Below are positions 1 through 8,533 of a DNA stretch of 64,000 bases, piece by piece. A program made the position numbers and the translations under genes. The notes below the pieces were generated by a model. The model saw only the letters and a program-made list of their open reading frames with translations, did no database searches and was not told the DNA's origin. Each line of letters begins with the position of its first letter. The stretch's first letter is position 1. Location: NCBI GenBank assembly GCA_963697345.1, contig CAVONS010000010.1, positions 62,001 through 126,000 of the forward strand, given 5' to 3'. This stretch comes from Prado023 sp963697345. GTDB taxonomy: Bacteria > Actinomycetota > Actinomycetes > S36-B12 > CAIYMF01.

Positions 1-1
1 G

Positions 2-955
2 GCCGAGCCCATCGCCATGGCGGTGGCCAGCCCCATCGACCTCATTGCGCGGATCTTCCGGCCCTTCATCTGGTTGCTGTCGGTCTCCACCAACGGGATC
101 GTGCGGATCATCGGGCTGGACCCGGACTCCGCCCGGGAGGCCATCACGGGTGAGGAGCTGCGTGGCATGGTCGCGGCGCACACGGAGCTCACCGCCGAGG
201 AGCGCGAGCTCATCGATGACATCTTCGACGCAGGGGACACCGAGCTGCGCGAGGTCATGATCCCCCGCACCGAGGTGGCGTTCCTCGACGCCTCCCTTCC
301 GGCGTTCCGGGCTGCGTCCCTGGTCTCCGGGATGCCGCACTCCCGCTACCCCGTGATCGGTGAGTCCCCGGATGACGTGATCGGCTTCGTGCATGTCCGC
401 GACATCCTGACCCCCTCGATGGTCGATCGATCCGTGCGGCTCGAGGACCTGGCTCGCGACGTGGCGTTCTTCCCGGGCAGCAAGCAGGTGATCCCCGCCC
501 TGAGCGAGATGCGCCGCAGCGGCCAGCACCTGGCCGTGGTGGCCGACGAGTACGGCGGGACGGCCGGGATCGTCACCCTCGAGGACCTCGTGGAGGAACT
601 CGTCGGCGACATCCACGATGAGTACGACAGGGCCCAGGGCGACACCCGCGAGCATGCCCTGCGCACGGGCGCGCCCTTCGAGGTCGATGGCCTGCTCAAC
701 CTCGAGGACTTCGAGGAGGAGTCCGGCGTCGAGCTGCCCGATGGGCCGTTCGAGACGGTTGCGGGCTGGTTCGTGGCGCAGCTCGGGGAGCTTCCCGAAC
801 TGGGCGACCAGCTGCCCGGACCCGGCGCGTTGTTCGAAGTCATCGAGCTCGACGGCCGGCGGATCGCACGGCTGCGCGTGACGCCCACCGTGCTCGCGGT
901 GCAGGGCGAGACGGAACCCGGCGACGGCCCATCGGTCGCCGTGCCACCACCCTGA
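2..955 (+). CDS. CBS-domain membrane protein, HlyC/CorC (CNNM) family, 5' end outside window
   Basis: C-terminal part of a hemolysin-C/CorC-type protein. The frame is open to the first bases of the window, so the ATG at 17 is internal and the N-terminal DUF21 transmembrane domain is mostly missing; its last segment (ARIFRPFIWLLSV) is present. Next comes a cytoplasmic CBS pair, with the family motifs REVMIPR and VADEYGGTAGIVTLEDLVEE, then a C-terminal CorC/transporter-associated domain of about 75 residues. The family is linked to divalent cation (Mg/Co) transport or resistance. CBS pairs usually sense adenine nucleotides. It ends 24 bp before trpS. The family assignment is firm; the substrate is not known. 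Confidence 0.9.
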   Translation, partial: AEPIAMAVASPIDLIARIFRPFIWLLSVSTNGIVRIIGLDPDSAREAITGEELRGMVAAHTELTAEERELIDDIFDAGDTELREVMIPRTEVAFLDASLPAFRAASLVSGMPHSRYPVIGESPDDVIGFVHVRDILTPSMVDRSVRLEDLARDVAFFPGSKQVIPALSEMRRSGQHLAVVADEYGGTAGIVTLEDLVEELVGDIHDEYDRAQGDTREHALRTGAPFEVDGLLNLEDFEEESGVELPDGPFETVAGWFVAQLGELPELGDQLPGPGALFEVIELDGRRIARLRVTPTVLAVQGETEPGDGPSVAVPPP

Positions 956-966
956 GACATCTTTGC

Positions 967-972
967 GACAAT
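967..972 (+). promoter_or_regulatory. Candidate -10 element of a leaderless trpS transcript
   Basis: GACAAT lies exactly 7 nt before the ATG at 980, and no Shine-Dalgarno sequence is visible. The same hexamer stands 6-8 nt before the starts of murI, the SCP_3 gene and the spermidine-synthase-like gene, and 8 nt before tRNA-Leu. No clear -35 box is seen. Confidence 0.4.
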
Positions 973-979
973 GGGGCCC

Positions 980-1978
980 ATGTCGCAGCGTTCCCGTGTC
1001 CTGTCCGGCATCCAGCCGACGGCTGATTCGTTCCATGTCGGCAACTACCTGGGGGCACTGCGCAACTGGGTCACGATGCAGGACAGCCACGAGTGCTTCT
1101 ACTTCGTCGCAGATCTCCACGCGATCACGGTCGACCATGACCCGGTCCAGGTGCACCAGCGCACCCGCTCCTCGTTCGCCCAGCTCCTGGCACTCGGGAT
1201 CGACCCGGAACGGTCCACGGTCTTCGTCCAGAGCCAGGTGCCCGAGCACGCGCAGCTCCAGTGGGTGCTGGCGTGCCTGACCGGGATGGGTGAGGCCGGC
1301 CGGATGACGCAGTTCAAGGACAAGTCAGCCAAGGCGGGCAATGACCGGACCACGGTCGGGTTGTTCACCTACCCGATCCTGCAGGCCGCCGACATCCTGA
1401 TCTACCGGGCCGATCGGGTTCCGGTGGGTGAGGACCAGCGCCAGCACCTGGAGCTCAGCCGGGACCTTGCCAACCGGTTCAACACCAAGTTCGGCAACAC
1501 CCTGGTCCTCCCCGAGCCGCTCATCATCAAGGACACGGCCAAGATCGTCGACCTGGCCGATCCCACCTCGAAGATGAGCAAGTCCTCCCAGGCAGGCTGC
1601 GTGTTCCTCCTGGACCCGCCCAAGCGCACGGAGAAGAAGATCAAGTCCGCAGTGACCGATTCGGACAGCGAGGTGCGATTCGACCCGGCCAACAAACCCG
1701 GGGTGTCGAACCTGCTGACCATACTGGCCACCTTCACCGGGCGCACCGTCGCCGAGGTCGAGCCCGACTTCGCCGGTCGCATGTACGGCGACCTGAAGAA
1801 GGAGACTGCCGCCGCCGTCGTGGACTTCGTCGAGCCCTTCCAGGCGGAGGTCGGCCAGCTCCTGGATGACCCGGCGGAGCTGGATCGGCAGATGGCCAGG
1901 GGTGCCGCCAGGGCCCGCGAGGTGGCTGCGGCAACGCTGGCCGATGTCTACGCGAACCTGGGGTTCGTGATCGCATGA
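980..1978 (+). CDS. trpS: Tryptophanyl-tRNA synthetase
   Basis: Class I aminoacyl-tRNA synthetase that charges tRNA-Trp in the cytosol. At 332 residues it has the normal bacterial length. The HIGH-type ATP motif is HVGN (residues 19-22) after the conserved SGIQPT, and the KMSKS loop is at 198-202. An upstream in-frame ATG at 971 would add MGP. I prefer 980 because it fits the 7-nt spacing from GACAAT expected of a leaderless start and gives the family's usual N-terminus. The next gene starts 13 bp downstream, so the two may be co-transcribed. Confidence 0.96.
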   Translation: MSQRSRVLSGIQPTADSFHVGNYLGALRNWVTMQDSHECFYFVADLHAITVDHDPVQVHQRTRSSFAQLLALGIDPERSTVFVQSQVPEHAQLQWVLACLTGMGEAGRMTQFKDKSAKAGNDRTTVGLFTYPILQAADILIYRADRVPVGEDQRQHLELSRDLANRFNTKFGNTLVLPEPLIIKDTAKIVDLADPTSKMSKSSQAGCVFLLDPPKRTEKKIKSAVTDSDSEVRFDPANKPGVSNLLTILATFTGRTVAEVEPDFAGRMYGDLKKETAAAVVDFVEPFQAEVGQLLDDPAELDRQMARGAARAREVAAATLADVYANLGFVIA

Positions 1979-1991
1979 GCCGCGGTGCCCC

Positions 1992-3095
1992 GTGACTGAG
2001 ATCGTTCTCGGCGACGAGCCGGTGGAGTGGCCGATCACGATCGGGGTCGCCCTGCCCATCCCGGAGCCCTTCCTCGGCGAGCTGGGCGCCTACCGCGAAC
2101 GGTTCGGTGACCCGCTGGCGCATGCGATCGTGGCGCACATCACCCTCGTGCCCCCCACGCAGGTGGTCGATGAGGATCATCTCGCTGCGATCCTGGACCA
2201 CCTGCGTGAACGGGCCGCCGACCTCGAGCCCTTCGACATGGTGCTGGCTGGGGCGGGCACGTTCAGGCCCGTCTCACAGGTGGTGTTCGTGCCCGTCGAG
2301 CAGGGGGAGCCCGAGATCCGCGCGGCCGAGGCGATGATCCGCCGGGGGCCCCTGGACCGCACGCTGAGCTTCCCCTACCACCCCCACGTGACGGTCGCCC
2401 ATGACCTCGACGAGGAGTGGCTCGACCAGGCCTACGCTGCGATGACGACCTATCGGGCTGCCTTCACCGTCGATCGACTCGCCCTGTTCGTCCAGCGGCA
2501 GGACAGCGTGTGGCGGCTGTCGGTCGTCTTCCCCTTCGGTGAGCAGGTTCGCGACCCCCAGCGCTACGCCGGTGACGCCCTGCGGATCGACGTGGTCGAC
2601 GCCCAGGAGTTCCCCGACCTGTGCGAGCGGCTCGGTGTGGTCCTGGCCGACAGCGTCTCCTCCGGGGCGGCGGTGAACCTCCTGCTCCCCTTCTCGGCAG
2701 CCGACGGGGCAGCGTGGTGGCGCAACCAGGCGCAGGACGTGGCCACAGGGCGTCGGATCGTGCTGGTGGCCCACGTTGCCGGGGCCCTGGTGGGCACCAT
2801 CTCCCTCACGCCGGCAGCGCCGCCGAACCACAGGCGCCGCGCCGAGCTCACCAAGCTGCTGGTCAATCCCGCTGATCGTCGTCGGGGGGTCGCCACGCGG
2901 CTGATGGCCGCCGCCGAGAAGGAGGCCCGGAGTCGTGGCTTCCAGCTGCTGACGCTGGACTGTGTGGCCGGCGGATCGGATGAGGAGCTCTACCGCGGCC
3001 TCGGGTACGTGTCGGTGGGGACCATCCCCGGCTTCGCGCTGTCGCCGGCCGGTGACCCGGAGGGCGCCACCTTCATGTACCTGGCGCTGCGCTGA
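1992..3095 (+). CDS. 2H phosphoesterase (2'-5' RNA ligase family) fused to GNAT acetyltransferase
   Basis: A 367-residue two-domain protein starting at GTG. Residues 1-180 form a 2H phosphoesterase/LigT-like domain with both catalytic signatures, HIT at 49-51 and HVT at 132-134, about 80 residues apart as expected. Members hydrolyse or ligate 2'-5' or cyclic phosphodiester bonds in RNA or nucleotides. Residues 195-367 form a GNAT domain whose acetyl-CoA motif A is visible as RRRGVATRLM, followed by a LGYVSVG segment. Both domains look intact, so the fusion is not a decayed remnant. It follows trpS by 13 bp, in the same direction. Both substrates are unknown. Confidence 0.85.
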   Translation: MTEIVLGDEPVEWPITIGVALPIPEPFLGELGAYRERFGDPLAHAIVAHITLVPPTQVVDEDHLAAILDHLRERAADLEPFDMVLAGAGTFRPVSQVVFVPVEQGEPEIRAAEAMIRRGPLDRTLSFPYHPHVTVAHDLDEEWLDQAYAAMTTYRAAFTVDRLALFVQRQDSVWRLSVVFPFGEQVRDPQRYAGDALRIDVVDAQEFPDLCERLGVVLADSVSSGAAVNLLLPFSAADGAAWWRNQAQDVATGRRIVLVAHVAGALVGTISLTPAAPPNHRRRAELTKLLVNPADRRRGVATRLMAAAEKEARSRGFQLLTLDCVAGGSDEELYRGLGYVSVGTIPGFALSPAGDPEGATFMYLALR

Positions 3096-3155
3096 GCCTC
3101 CTGCAGGCAGGACCCTGCAGGCAGGGGGTGCTGCCAGCGGGACGGCTGCGTGCCC

Positions 3156-4007
3156 TCAGCTGAAGATGCCCGACGGTGGTTCGGGCGATCCGCGGGCGGT
3201 CGTGTCGTCGAAGGGTCGATGGTCACCCACGAACGAGGACAGCGCGGCACCGTGCACGACGCGTGCCGGCCAGGGGTCCGATGAGCACCGCCGGGTCAGC
3301 AGATCCAGATCCAACGACATCGCTGTGGCCGGCTGGGCGATGAGCACGAGGTTGCCGAAGCGGCGTCCGCGCAGCACTGCGGGCTCGGAGCACATCACGA
3401 CCCGATCGAAGGTCGACCGCAGCCCGGCCACGTAGCGTCGCGCGTAGGTCAGGGGGTTCTCGTCGGCGATGTTGGCCACCAGGGTGCCGGTGGGTGCCAG
3501 GGCCCGGCGCGCCAGCCCGAACGCCTGTGCCGAGGTGAGGTTCCCGGGCGTCCGGGCGCTGGCGAACACGTCGAGGACGATGAGGTCGGCGCCCGCCTCG
3601 GGAAGGCGTTCCAGTGCGGCGCGGGCATCGGAGCAGCGGACCCTGATCTGAAGTTCCCGGGGCCAGGGCAGATGGGCCCGCACGAGATCGACCAGCGCGG
3701 AGTCGTTCTCGATCACGAGGTTGCGGCTGCGCGGGCGCGTGGCGCTGGTGTAGCGGGCCAGGGCCATGGCTCCGCCACCGAGGTGCACGGCGCGCAGTGG
3801 GCCCGGCGGAAGCAGGTCGATCGCGTGGCCGATGCGGCGCATGTACTCGAAGACCAGGTGGGTCGGGTCGGCGAGGTCGACATGGGACTGCTGGGTCCCG
3901 TCGACGAGCAGGACCCAGCCCTCGGGCAGGTCGGGGTCGGGCACGAGGGTCGCCTCCCCGCCGGACACGGGCGCGCTGACCGTCCCGCGCAGCGCCCGTC
4001 GTCCCAT
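3156..4007 (-). CDS. Spermidine-synthase-like methyltransferase-fold protein
   Basis: 283-residue Rossmann-fold protein of the spermine/spermidine synthase superfamily. Visible features are the N-terminal VDGTQQSHVDL segment, the nucleotide-binding LGGGAMALARY, and DLIVLDVFAS. The last replaces the acidic aminopropyl-transfer site of true SpeE enzymes, so polyamine synthesis is doubtful; actinobacterial homologues are usually annotated only as fused-MFS/spermidine synthase-like. I chose the ATG at 4007 because it gives the family's N-terminus and stands 8 nt after GACAAT on the minus strand. Longer starts would run into the trxA promoter. It is divergent from trxA. Confidence 0.8.
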   Translation of the reverse strand: MGRRALRGTVSAPVSGGEATLVPDPDLPEGWVLLVDGTQQSHVDLADPTHLVFEYMRRIGHAIDLLPPGPLRAVHLGGGAMALARYTSATRPRSRNLVIENDSALVDLVRAHLPWPRELQIRVRCSDARAALERLPEAGADLIVLDVFASARTPGNLTSAQAFGLARRALAPTGTLVANIADENPLTYARRYVAGLRSTFDRVVMCSEPAVLRGRRFGNLVLIAQPATAMSLDLDLLTRRCSSDPWPARVVHGAALSSFVGDHRPFDDTTARGSPEPPSGIFS

Positions 4008-4015
4008 GTCCAGAC

Positions 4016-4021
4016 ATTGTC
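4016..4021 (-). promoter_or_regulatory. Candidate -10 element, leaderless spermidine-synthase-like gene
   Basis: GACAAT on the minus strand, 8 nt before the ATG at 4007. No Shine-Dalgarno sequence is present between them. Confidence 0.35.
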
Positions 4022-4052
4022 CACGAGGGTTCTGCGGTGGGGCGAGCGACAG

Positions 4053-4078
4053 GGAATACCGCGTGAGGAGGTGTGGTT
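4053..4078 (+). promoter_or_regulatory. SigR/SigH-type (thiol oxidative stress) promoter of trxA
   Basis: GGAAT at 4053-4057, an 18-nt spacer, and GTT at 4076-4078 match exactly the published Streptomyces SigR consensus GGAAT-N18-GTT. Thioredoxin genes are classical SigR targets. Transcription would begin around 4085, leaving a leader of roughly 50 nt before trxA. A short inverted repeat, ATACC...GGTAT, lies just downstream at 4081-4096. Confidence 0.7.
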
Positions 4079-4135
4079 CCATACCTACCGGGGTATAGGC
4101 CCCGCACACACGACGCCGAGTACAAGGAACCTCAT

Positions 4136-4507
4136 ATGGCAACCATGACCCTGACCGCCAACGACTTCGAGTCGACCGTCCTGGAGAACGACATCGTGCT
4201 GGTGGACTTCTGGGCCGAGTGGTGCGGCCCGTGCCGCAACTTCGCCCCCGTGTTCGAGTCCGCCTCCCAGCAGCACTCCGACGTGGTGTTCGGCAAGGTG
4301 GACACCGAGGCTGAGCAGGCCCTGGCCGGAGCCGCCCAGATCACCTCGATCCCGACTCTCATGGCCTTCCGTGAGGGCGTCCTGGTCTTCGCCCAGCCCG
4401 GAGCCCTGGCCGCACCTCAGCTCGAGCAGGTCATCGAGGCTGTCCGTGGCCTCGACATGGACCAGATCAGGTCCGAAATCGCCGCTCAGAAGGGCGATTC
4501 GCAGTAA
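4136..4507 (+). CDS. trxA: Thioredoxin
   Basis: 123-residue cytosolic thioredoxin that reduces protein disulfides. The active site is WCGPC, preceded by VDFWAEW; the later cis-proline region reads SIPT. The ATG at 4136 is preceded by AAGGAA (4124-4129) at good spacing. The frame stays open upstream to 4073, but those residues do not resemble thioredoxin. A SigR-like promoter lies upstream and a strong hairpin downstream, so it is probably transcribed alone. Confidence 0.95.
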   Translation: MATMTLTANDFESTVLENDIVLVDFWAEWCGPCRNFAPVFESASQQHSDVVFGKVDTEAEQALAGAAQITSIPTLMAFREGVLVFAQPGALAAPQLEQVIEAVRGLDMDQIRSEIAAQKGDSQ

Positions 4508-4588
4508 CGTCTCAGATGCCCGGACCGCACTGGTTCGGGCGGATCGTCCCGCTCCGCCCCCCGACTGGGGCGTCGGGACGAGGCACGG

Positions 4589-4627
4589 CAAAGGCTCGCC
4601 ACCCCTCGACCCGGTGACGAGCCTTTG
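4589..4627 (+). terminator. Terminator hairpin after trxA
   Basis: A perfect 10-bp inverted repeat, CAAAGGCTCG (4589-4598) and CGAGCCTTTG (4618-4627), with a 19-nt loop. The right arm contains CCTTT. It lies between trxA and the convergent DUF4349 gene and could work in both directions. Confidence 0.65.
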
Positions 4628-4713
4628 TCATGTGCTGGGCTGGCCGGCTGGCCGGCCGGTCGGGCGTGCGGCCCGCCAGGGCGGCCAGTCGAGCCTGCGG
4701 CCCGGCCCCGGCC

Positions 4714-6006
4714 TCAGGCAGGTGCGCCGGGATCCGGCTCGTCGGACCCGGTCGAACCTGAGGGGCCTGGCGCCCCGCCGCGCTGGGTCTGGGCGGCTGT
4801 ACGGGCCTGGCGCCGTCGGACCCACCAGATGATCGCGCCGGCGATCAGCAACGGGGAGACGATGAGCAGCGCGTTGCCCAGCCAGCTCCAGAACTCGCCG
4901 AGTCCGTCGAGGAAGGACTCCCACCACGTCGGCTCGGGCTGGGGCTCGACCGTGCCGCGGGCGTCCTCCGGGCTCATCAGCGTCAGGCTGATCTGACTCA
5001 TCGCGGTCTGGTTGGCCAGGTTGCGCTGCTGGGCCCGCAAGGAGTCCAGCTCGGCCTGTCGGCTGGCGATGGCCTGCTCGAGTGCGATCACGTCTCCGAC
5101 GTTCTTGGCGTCGTCCATCAGCGCGGTCAGTCGGGCCAGGGAGGCCTCGAGTGCGGTGATCCGCGCATCGATGTCGGACTTCTGCGCCCCGACGTCGTAG
5201 GAGGACTGCTGCATCTGCACGACCTCGCCGGTGCTGCGGGCGGCCTCCACGGCCTTGTCGTACTGGTCGACGGGGACCTCCACGGACAGCCAGACTCCGG
5301 GGCCGGTCGGGTACCACGGGTACGGGTAGGAGGACCGTGCGAAGTCCTCCGCGCCGGGCATCCCGCCGCTCATGACCGCGTTCCCGTCCGAACCCTCGGT
5401 CACCACGGTCTCGGAGGTGACCCGGCCACCGAGGGCCAGGATCGTTGCGACGAACGCGTCCCGTTCGGACTCGATCTCGTCGGTGCCGACCAGGAGGCTC
5501 GCTGAGCGCACCAGGCTGTTGTCGGCGGCGAGGTCCTTCGCGCCGACCGAGCCAGGGGCCCCGGCGGCGATGCCCGACTCGCCCGCCACGCTCGACCGCG
5601 CGGCGTCACCGATCGATTCGTCGGCAGCCGCCATCTCGCCGGACATGTCACCGTCGGGGGCCATCGCGGGGCCCTCGGCCACCCCGATGCTGGCGGTCGT
5701 GGCTGAGTCGGACCCACCGCTGCCGGTGCCTGGCAGCACGGTCGGGGCGGCCAGGGCCAGTGCCGCCACGCTGGCGGCCACGAGCAGCGAGCCCTGCCAG
5801 TGCCGGTGCAGCCACGACGGGTGGTCGACAGTTGCAGCGGGCTGGACCCCCGTGGGTTCCGCAGGGTCGGCTTCCCTGGTCATGTCTGCCAGGACTCGAT
5901 CAAGCAGGTGGTCGCTCGAGGTGGGGGTGCCGGCCTCGGGGTCAACCTGGGCCAGCATGGCGCGCAGGTCGGCATCGGATCGGTCGTCGGTTCCAGTGCC
6001 GTTCAT
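4714..6006 (-). CDS. DUF4349 membrane protein, probable anti-sigma partner of the adjacent ECF sigma factor
   Basis: 430 residues. An acidic cytoplasmic N-terminus (1-70) is followed by a transmembrane segment near 73-92. A Ser/Gly/Ala-rich linker leads to the DUF4349 domain (about 165-365), with a long helical stretch that probably forms a coiled coil. A second transmembrane helix near 387-405 precedes an Arg-rich tail. The start overlaps the sigma-factor stop by 4 bp (ATGA), so translation is coupled. A membrane protein with a cytoplasmic N-terminus next to an ECF sigma gene is the usual layout of an anti-sigma factor. I see no classical zinc-binding HxxxCxxC motif, so the role is inferred from context. 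Confidence 0.75.
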   Translation of the reverse strand: MNGTGTDDRSDADLRAMLAQVDPEAGTPTSSDHLLDRVLADMTREADPAEPTGVQPAATVDHPSWLHRHWQGSLLVAASVAALALAAPTVLPGTGSGGSDSATTASIGVAEGPAMAPDGDMSGEMAAADESIGDAARSSVAGESGIAAGAPGSVGAKDLAADNSLVRSASLLVGTDEIESERDAFVATILALGGRVTSETVVTEGSDGNAVMSGGMPGAEDFARSSYPYPWYPTGPGVWLSVEVPVDQYDKAVEAARSTGEVVQMQQSSYDVGAQKSDIDARITALEASLARLTALMDDAKNVGDVIALEQAIASRQAELDSLRAQQRNLANQTAMSQISLTLMSPEDARGTVEPQPEPTWWESFLDGLGEFWSWLGNALLIVSPLLIAGAIIWWVRRRQARTAAQTQRGGAPGPSGSTGSDEPDPGAPA

Positions 6007-6656
6007 GATTCCTCCGAGCCGGTTGCAGTGCGGGGGGTGGGGTTGGGGGTGGGGGGTGTGGTGGCCGTCGGGTCACCACCGGGTTGGCCCGGACCGGGGG
6101 GTCCCTCACCGGGCGACGGTCGGATGCCGGGGTCGTCGACCCCGCGCGCGATGAGCGCCTCACGCAACCGCGTCCGGGCCCGATGCAGGCGTGTGCGTGC
6201 GGTGCCGGCCGAGCAGTCGAGGACCTCGGCGATCTCGTTCGGCTCGAGCTGTTCCCACGCCCAGAGGCGGAGCAGCTCGGCGTCGGACTCGGACACGTCC
6301 TCCAGCGCGGCGGACACGGTGTCGTGGGCGGTGTGTGCGTCCACGACCTGGTCGCTGGGGTCGTCCTGCGTCGTGCGCAGGGGCCGGACTGTCGCCAGCC
6401 GCGCCCCCAGCCGCGTTCGCCGCGATTCGGAGCGGATCGTGTGTGCGATCACGTTGCCGGCGGTCGAGTACAGCCAGGGCAGCGCCTCCTCGGGCACCAC
6501 GTCCCGGCGTCGCCAGGCGGTCGCGAAGACCTCCACGACCACGTCCTCGGCGTCCTCGGCGGAGTTCAGCCGCCGTCGGGCGTAGGCCAGGACTGCGCGG
6601 GAGTGCTCACCGAACAGGTCGGTCAGCCACACTTCCTCGAGCTGCGGGGTGCTCAT
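6003..6656 (-). CDS. RNA polymerase sigma factor, ECF type
   Basis: 217 residues. Region 2 covers about 12-80 and includes LNSAEDAEDVVVEVFATAWRR, with the conserved SAEDAEDVVVEVF core. Region 4 covers about 128-170; the helix-turn-helix is NEIAEVLDCSAGTARTRLHR. A proline/glycine-rich tail of about 40 residues follows, which most ECF factors lack. It is translationally coupled to the DUF4349 membrane protein, which suggests control by sequestration. No SigR-like zinc anti-sigma factor is adjacent, so nothing shows that this is the factor acting on trxA. Confidence 0.88.
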   Translation of the reverse strand: MSTPQLEEVWLTDLFGEHSRAVLAYARRRLNSAEDAEDVVVEVFATAWRRRDVVPEEALPWLYSTAGNVIAHTIRSESRRTRLGARLATVRPLRTTQDDPSDQVVDAHTAHDTVSAALEDVSESDAELLRLWAWEQLEPNEIAEVLDCSAGTARTRLHRARTRLREALIARGVDDPGIRPSPGEGPPGPGQPGGDPTATTPPTPNPTPRTATGSEES

Positions 6657-6892
6657 ACCCCCATATTCCCGCCACCGCCCCCACCGTTACACCACCCCAC
6701 GCCACCCCCCACCACGGACTTGCGGCAGGTTTCCGACGCCCCTGAGCGGTTTGCGGCAGGTTTGGAGCGCCCGATCGACCGCATTCCTGCCCCAATTCCC
6801 CGCCGAACGTGGCGCGCGGGGGTTGGGCGGTGGGGGCGGGGACGTGCGCGGGGTTGTGCGGACGCGCGGTGGCGCGCGGCAGGGGGTGGGGT
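6657..6892. promoter_or_regulatory. Intergenic region upstream of the ECF sigma gene, with a repeated 12-mer
   Basis: 236 bp without a gene. It contains two direct copies of TGCGGCAGGTTT at 6721-6732 and 6752-6763, 31 bp apart, which is close to three helical turns. The rest is G/C-skewed, low-complexity sequence. The repeats lie where the sigma gene's promoter or operator would be expected. No confident -10/-35 pair is visible. Confidence 0.4.
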
Positions 6893-8533
6893 TCAGCCCT
6901 CCAGCGCTGCTGAGACCACGTCGCGGGCTTCGCTCTGGATCCTGGCCAGGTGCTCGGCGCCCAGGAAGGACTCGGCGTAGATCTTGTACACGTCCTCGGT
7001 GCCCGAGGGGCGCGCCGCGAACCAGCCGTTGTCCGTGGTCACCTTGAGGCCGCCGATCTTGGCGCCGTTGCCCGGTGCCTCGGTCAGCTTCGCCGTGATC
7101 GCCTCACCGGCCAGCTCCGTGGCGCTCACCTGCTCCGGGGACAGGCTGGCGAGCTTGGCCTTCTGCTCCCGGTCGGCAGGCGCATCGACGCGGGCGTAGG
7201 CCGGTGCGCCGTGCTCAGCGGTCAGCTCCGCGTAGTGCTCGGAGGGGTCCTTGCCGGTGACGGCGGTGATCTCCGCGCTCAGCAGCGTGAGCAGGATCCC
7301 GTCCTTGTCGGTGGTCCAGACGGTGCCGTCCTTGCGCAGGAACGACGCCCCGGCGGACTCCTCACCGCCGAATCCGAACGAGCCGTCCACCAGGCCGGGC
7401 ACGAACCACTTGAAGCCCACGGGCACCTCGACCAGCTTCCGGCCGAGGTCCGAGGCCACACGGTCGATCATCGAGGAGCTCACCAGCGTCTTGCCGACCG
7501 CGGCGTCGGCGCGCCATCCGGGGCGGTTGGCGAACAGGTAGCCGATGGCCACCGACAGGTAGTGGTTCGGGTTCATGAGGCCGGTCCCGGGGGTGACGAT
7601 GCCGTGCCGGTCGGCGTCCGCGTCGTTGCCGAAAGCCACCCGGAAGTCGTCCTTCATCCCCACCAGGTTCGCCATCGCGAAGGGCGAGGAGCAGTCCATG
7701 CGGATCTTGCCGTCCCAGTCCAGGGTCATGAACCGCCAGGTCGGGTCGACCCGCGGGTTGACCACGGTGAGGTCCAGCCCGTGCATCTCGGCGATGTGGC
7801 CGTAGTAGGCCACCGCAGCCCCGCCCATCGGGTCCGCGCCCAGCGTGATGCCGGAATCCCGCACCGCGTCCAGGTCCAGGACGTTGGGCAGGTCGCGGGC
7901 GTACTCGTCGAGGAAGTCGTAGGTGCCGGTGCTGTCCTGGGCCAGTGCGGTGGCCAGCGGGATCCGGCGCACGCTGGTCATGCCACTGGCAATGATCGCG
8001 TTGGCGCGGTCCTGGATCCAGCCAGTCGCCTCGCTGCTGGCTGGCCCCCCGTCCGGCGGGTTGTACTTGAATCCGCCGTCCGGTGGCGGGTTGTGCGAGG
8101 GCGTGACGACGATGCCGTCGGCCAGGCCGCTGCTGCGCCCACGGTTGTAGGCGAGGATCGCGTGGCTCAGGGCAGGGGTCGGGGTGTAGCCATCGCGGCT
8201 GTCGATGCGGACCTCCACGTCATTGGCCGCCAGCACCTCGAGCGCCGAGGCCCACGCCGGCTCGGAGAGCCCATGGGTGTCCTTGGCCAGGAACAGCGGT
8301 CCATCGGTGCCCTGCATCCTGCGGTACTCCACGATCGCCTGGGTGGTGGCCAGGATGTGGAACTCGTTGAACGAGGTCTTGAGGCTGGAGCCGCGGTGCC
8401 CGGAGGTCCCGAAGCTCACTCGTTGATCGATGTTGTCGGGGTCCGGTTGGTCGGCGTAGTACAGCGTGATCAGCTTCGCGACGTCCACCAGGTCGCTGTC
8501 CAGAGCCGGGAGTCCGGCGCGCTCGTGTGTCAT
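6893..8533 (-). CDS. pgm: Phosphoglucomutase (alpha-D-glucose phosphate-specific)
   Basis: Interconverts glucose-1-phosphate and glucose-6-phosphate, linking glycolysis with glycogen and cell-wall sugar nucleotides. The 546-residue length matches the Pgm family. It has GTSGHRG (42-48), the phosphoserine loop TPSHNPP (144-150, Ser146), the Mg loop GNDADADRHG, and the sugar-binding GGEESAGASF. The ATG at 8533 follows GGGAGG at ideal spacing, which rules out the longer frame upstream. It is divergent from the LCP gene. Confidence 0.96.
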   Translation of the reverse strand: MTHERAGLPALDSDLVDVAKLITLYYADQPDPDNIDQRVSFGTSGHRGSSLKTSFNEFHILATTQAIVEYRRMQGTDGPLFLAKDTHGLSEPAWASALEVLAANDVEVRIDSRDGYTPTPALSHAILAYNRGRSSGLADGIVVTPSHNPPPDGGFKYNPPDGGPASSEATGWIQDRANAIIASGMTSVRRIPLATALAQDSTGTYDFLDEYARDLPNVLDLDAVRDSGITLGADPMGGAAVAYYGHIAEMHGLDLTVVNPRVDPTWRFMTLDWDGKIRMDCSSPFAMANLVGMKDDFRVAFGNDADADRHGIVTPGTGLMNPNHYLSVAIGYLFANRPGWRADAAVGKTLVSSSMIDRVASDLGRKLVEVPVGFKWFVPGLVDGSFGFGGEESAGASFLRKDGTVWTTDKDGILLTLLSAEITAVTGKDPSEHYAELTAEHGAPAYARVDAPADREQKAKLASLSPEQVSATELAGEAITAKLTEAPGNGAKIGGLKVTTDNGWFAARPSGTEDVYKIYAESFLGAEHLARIQSEARDVVSAALEG

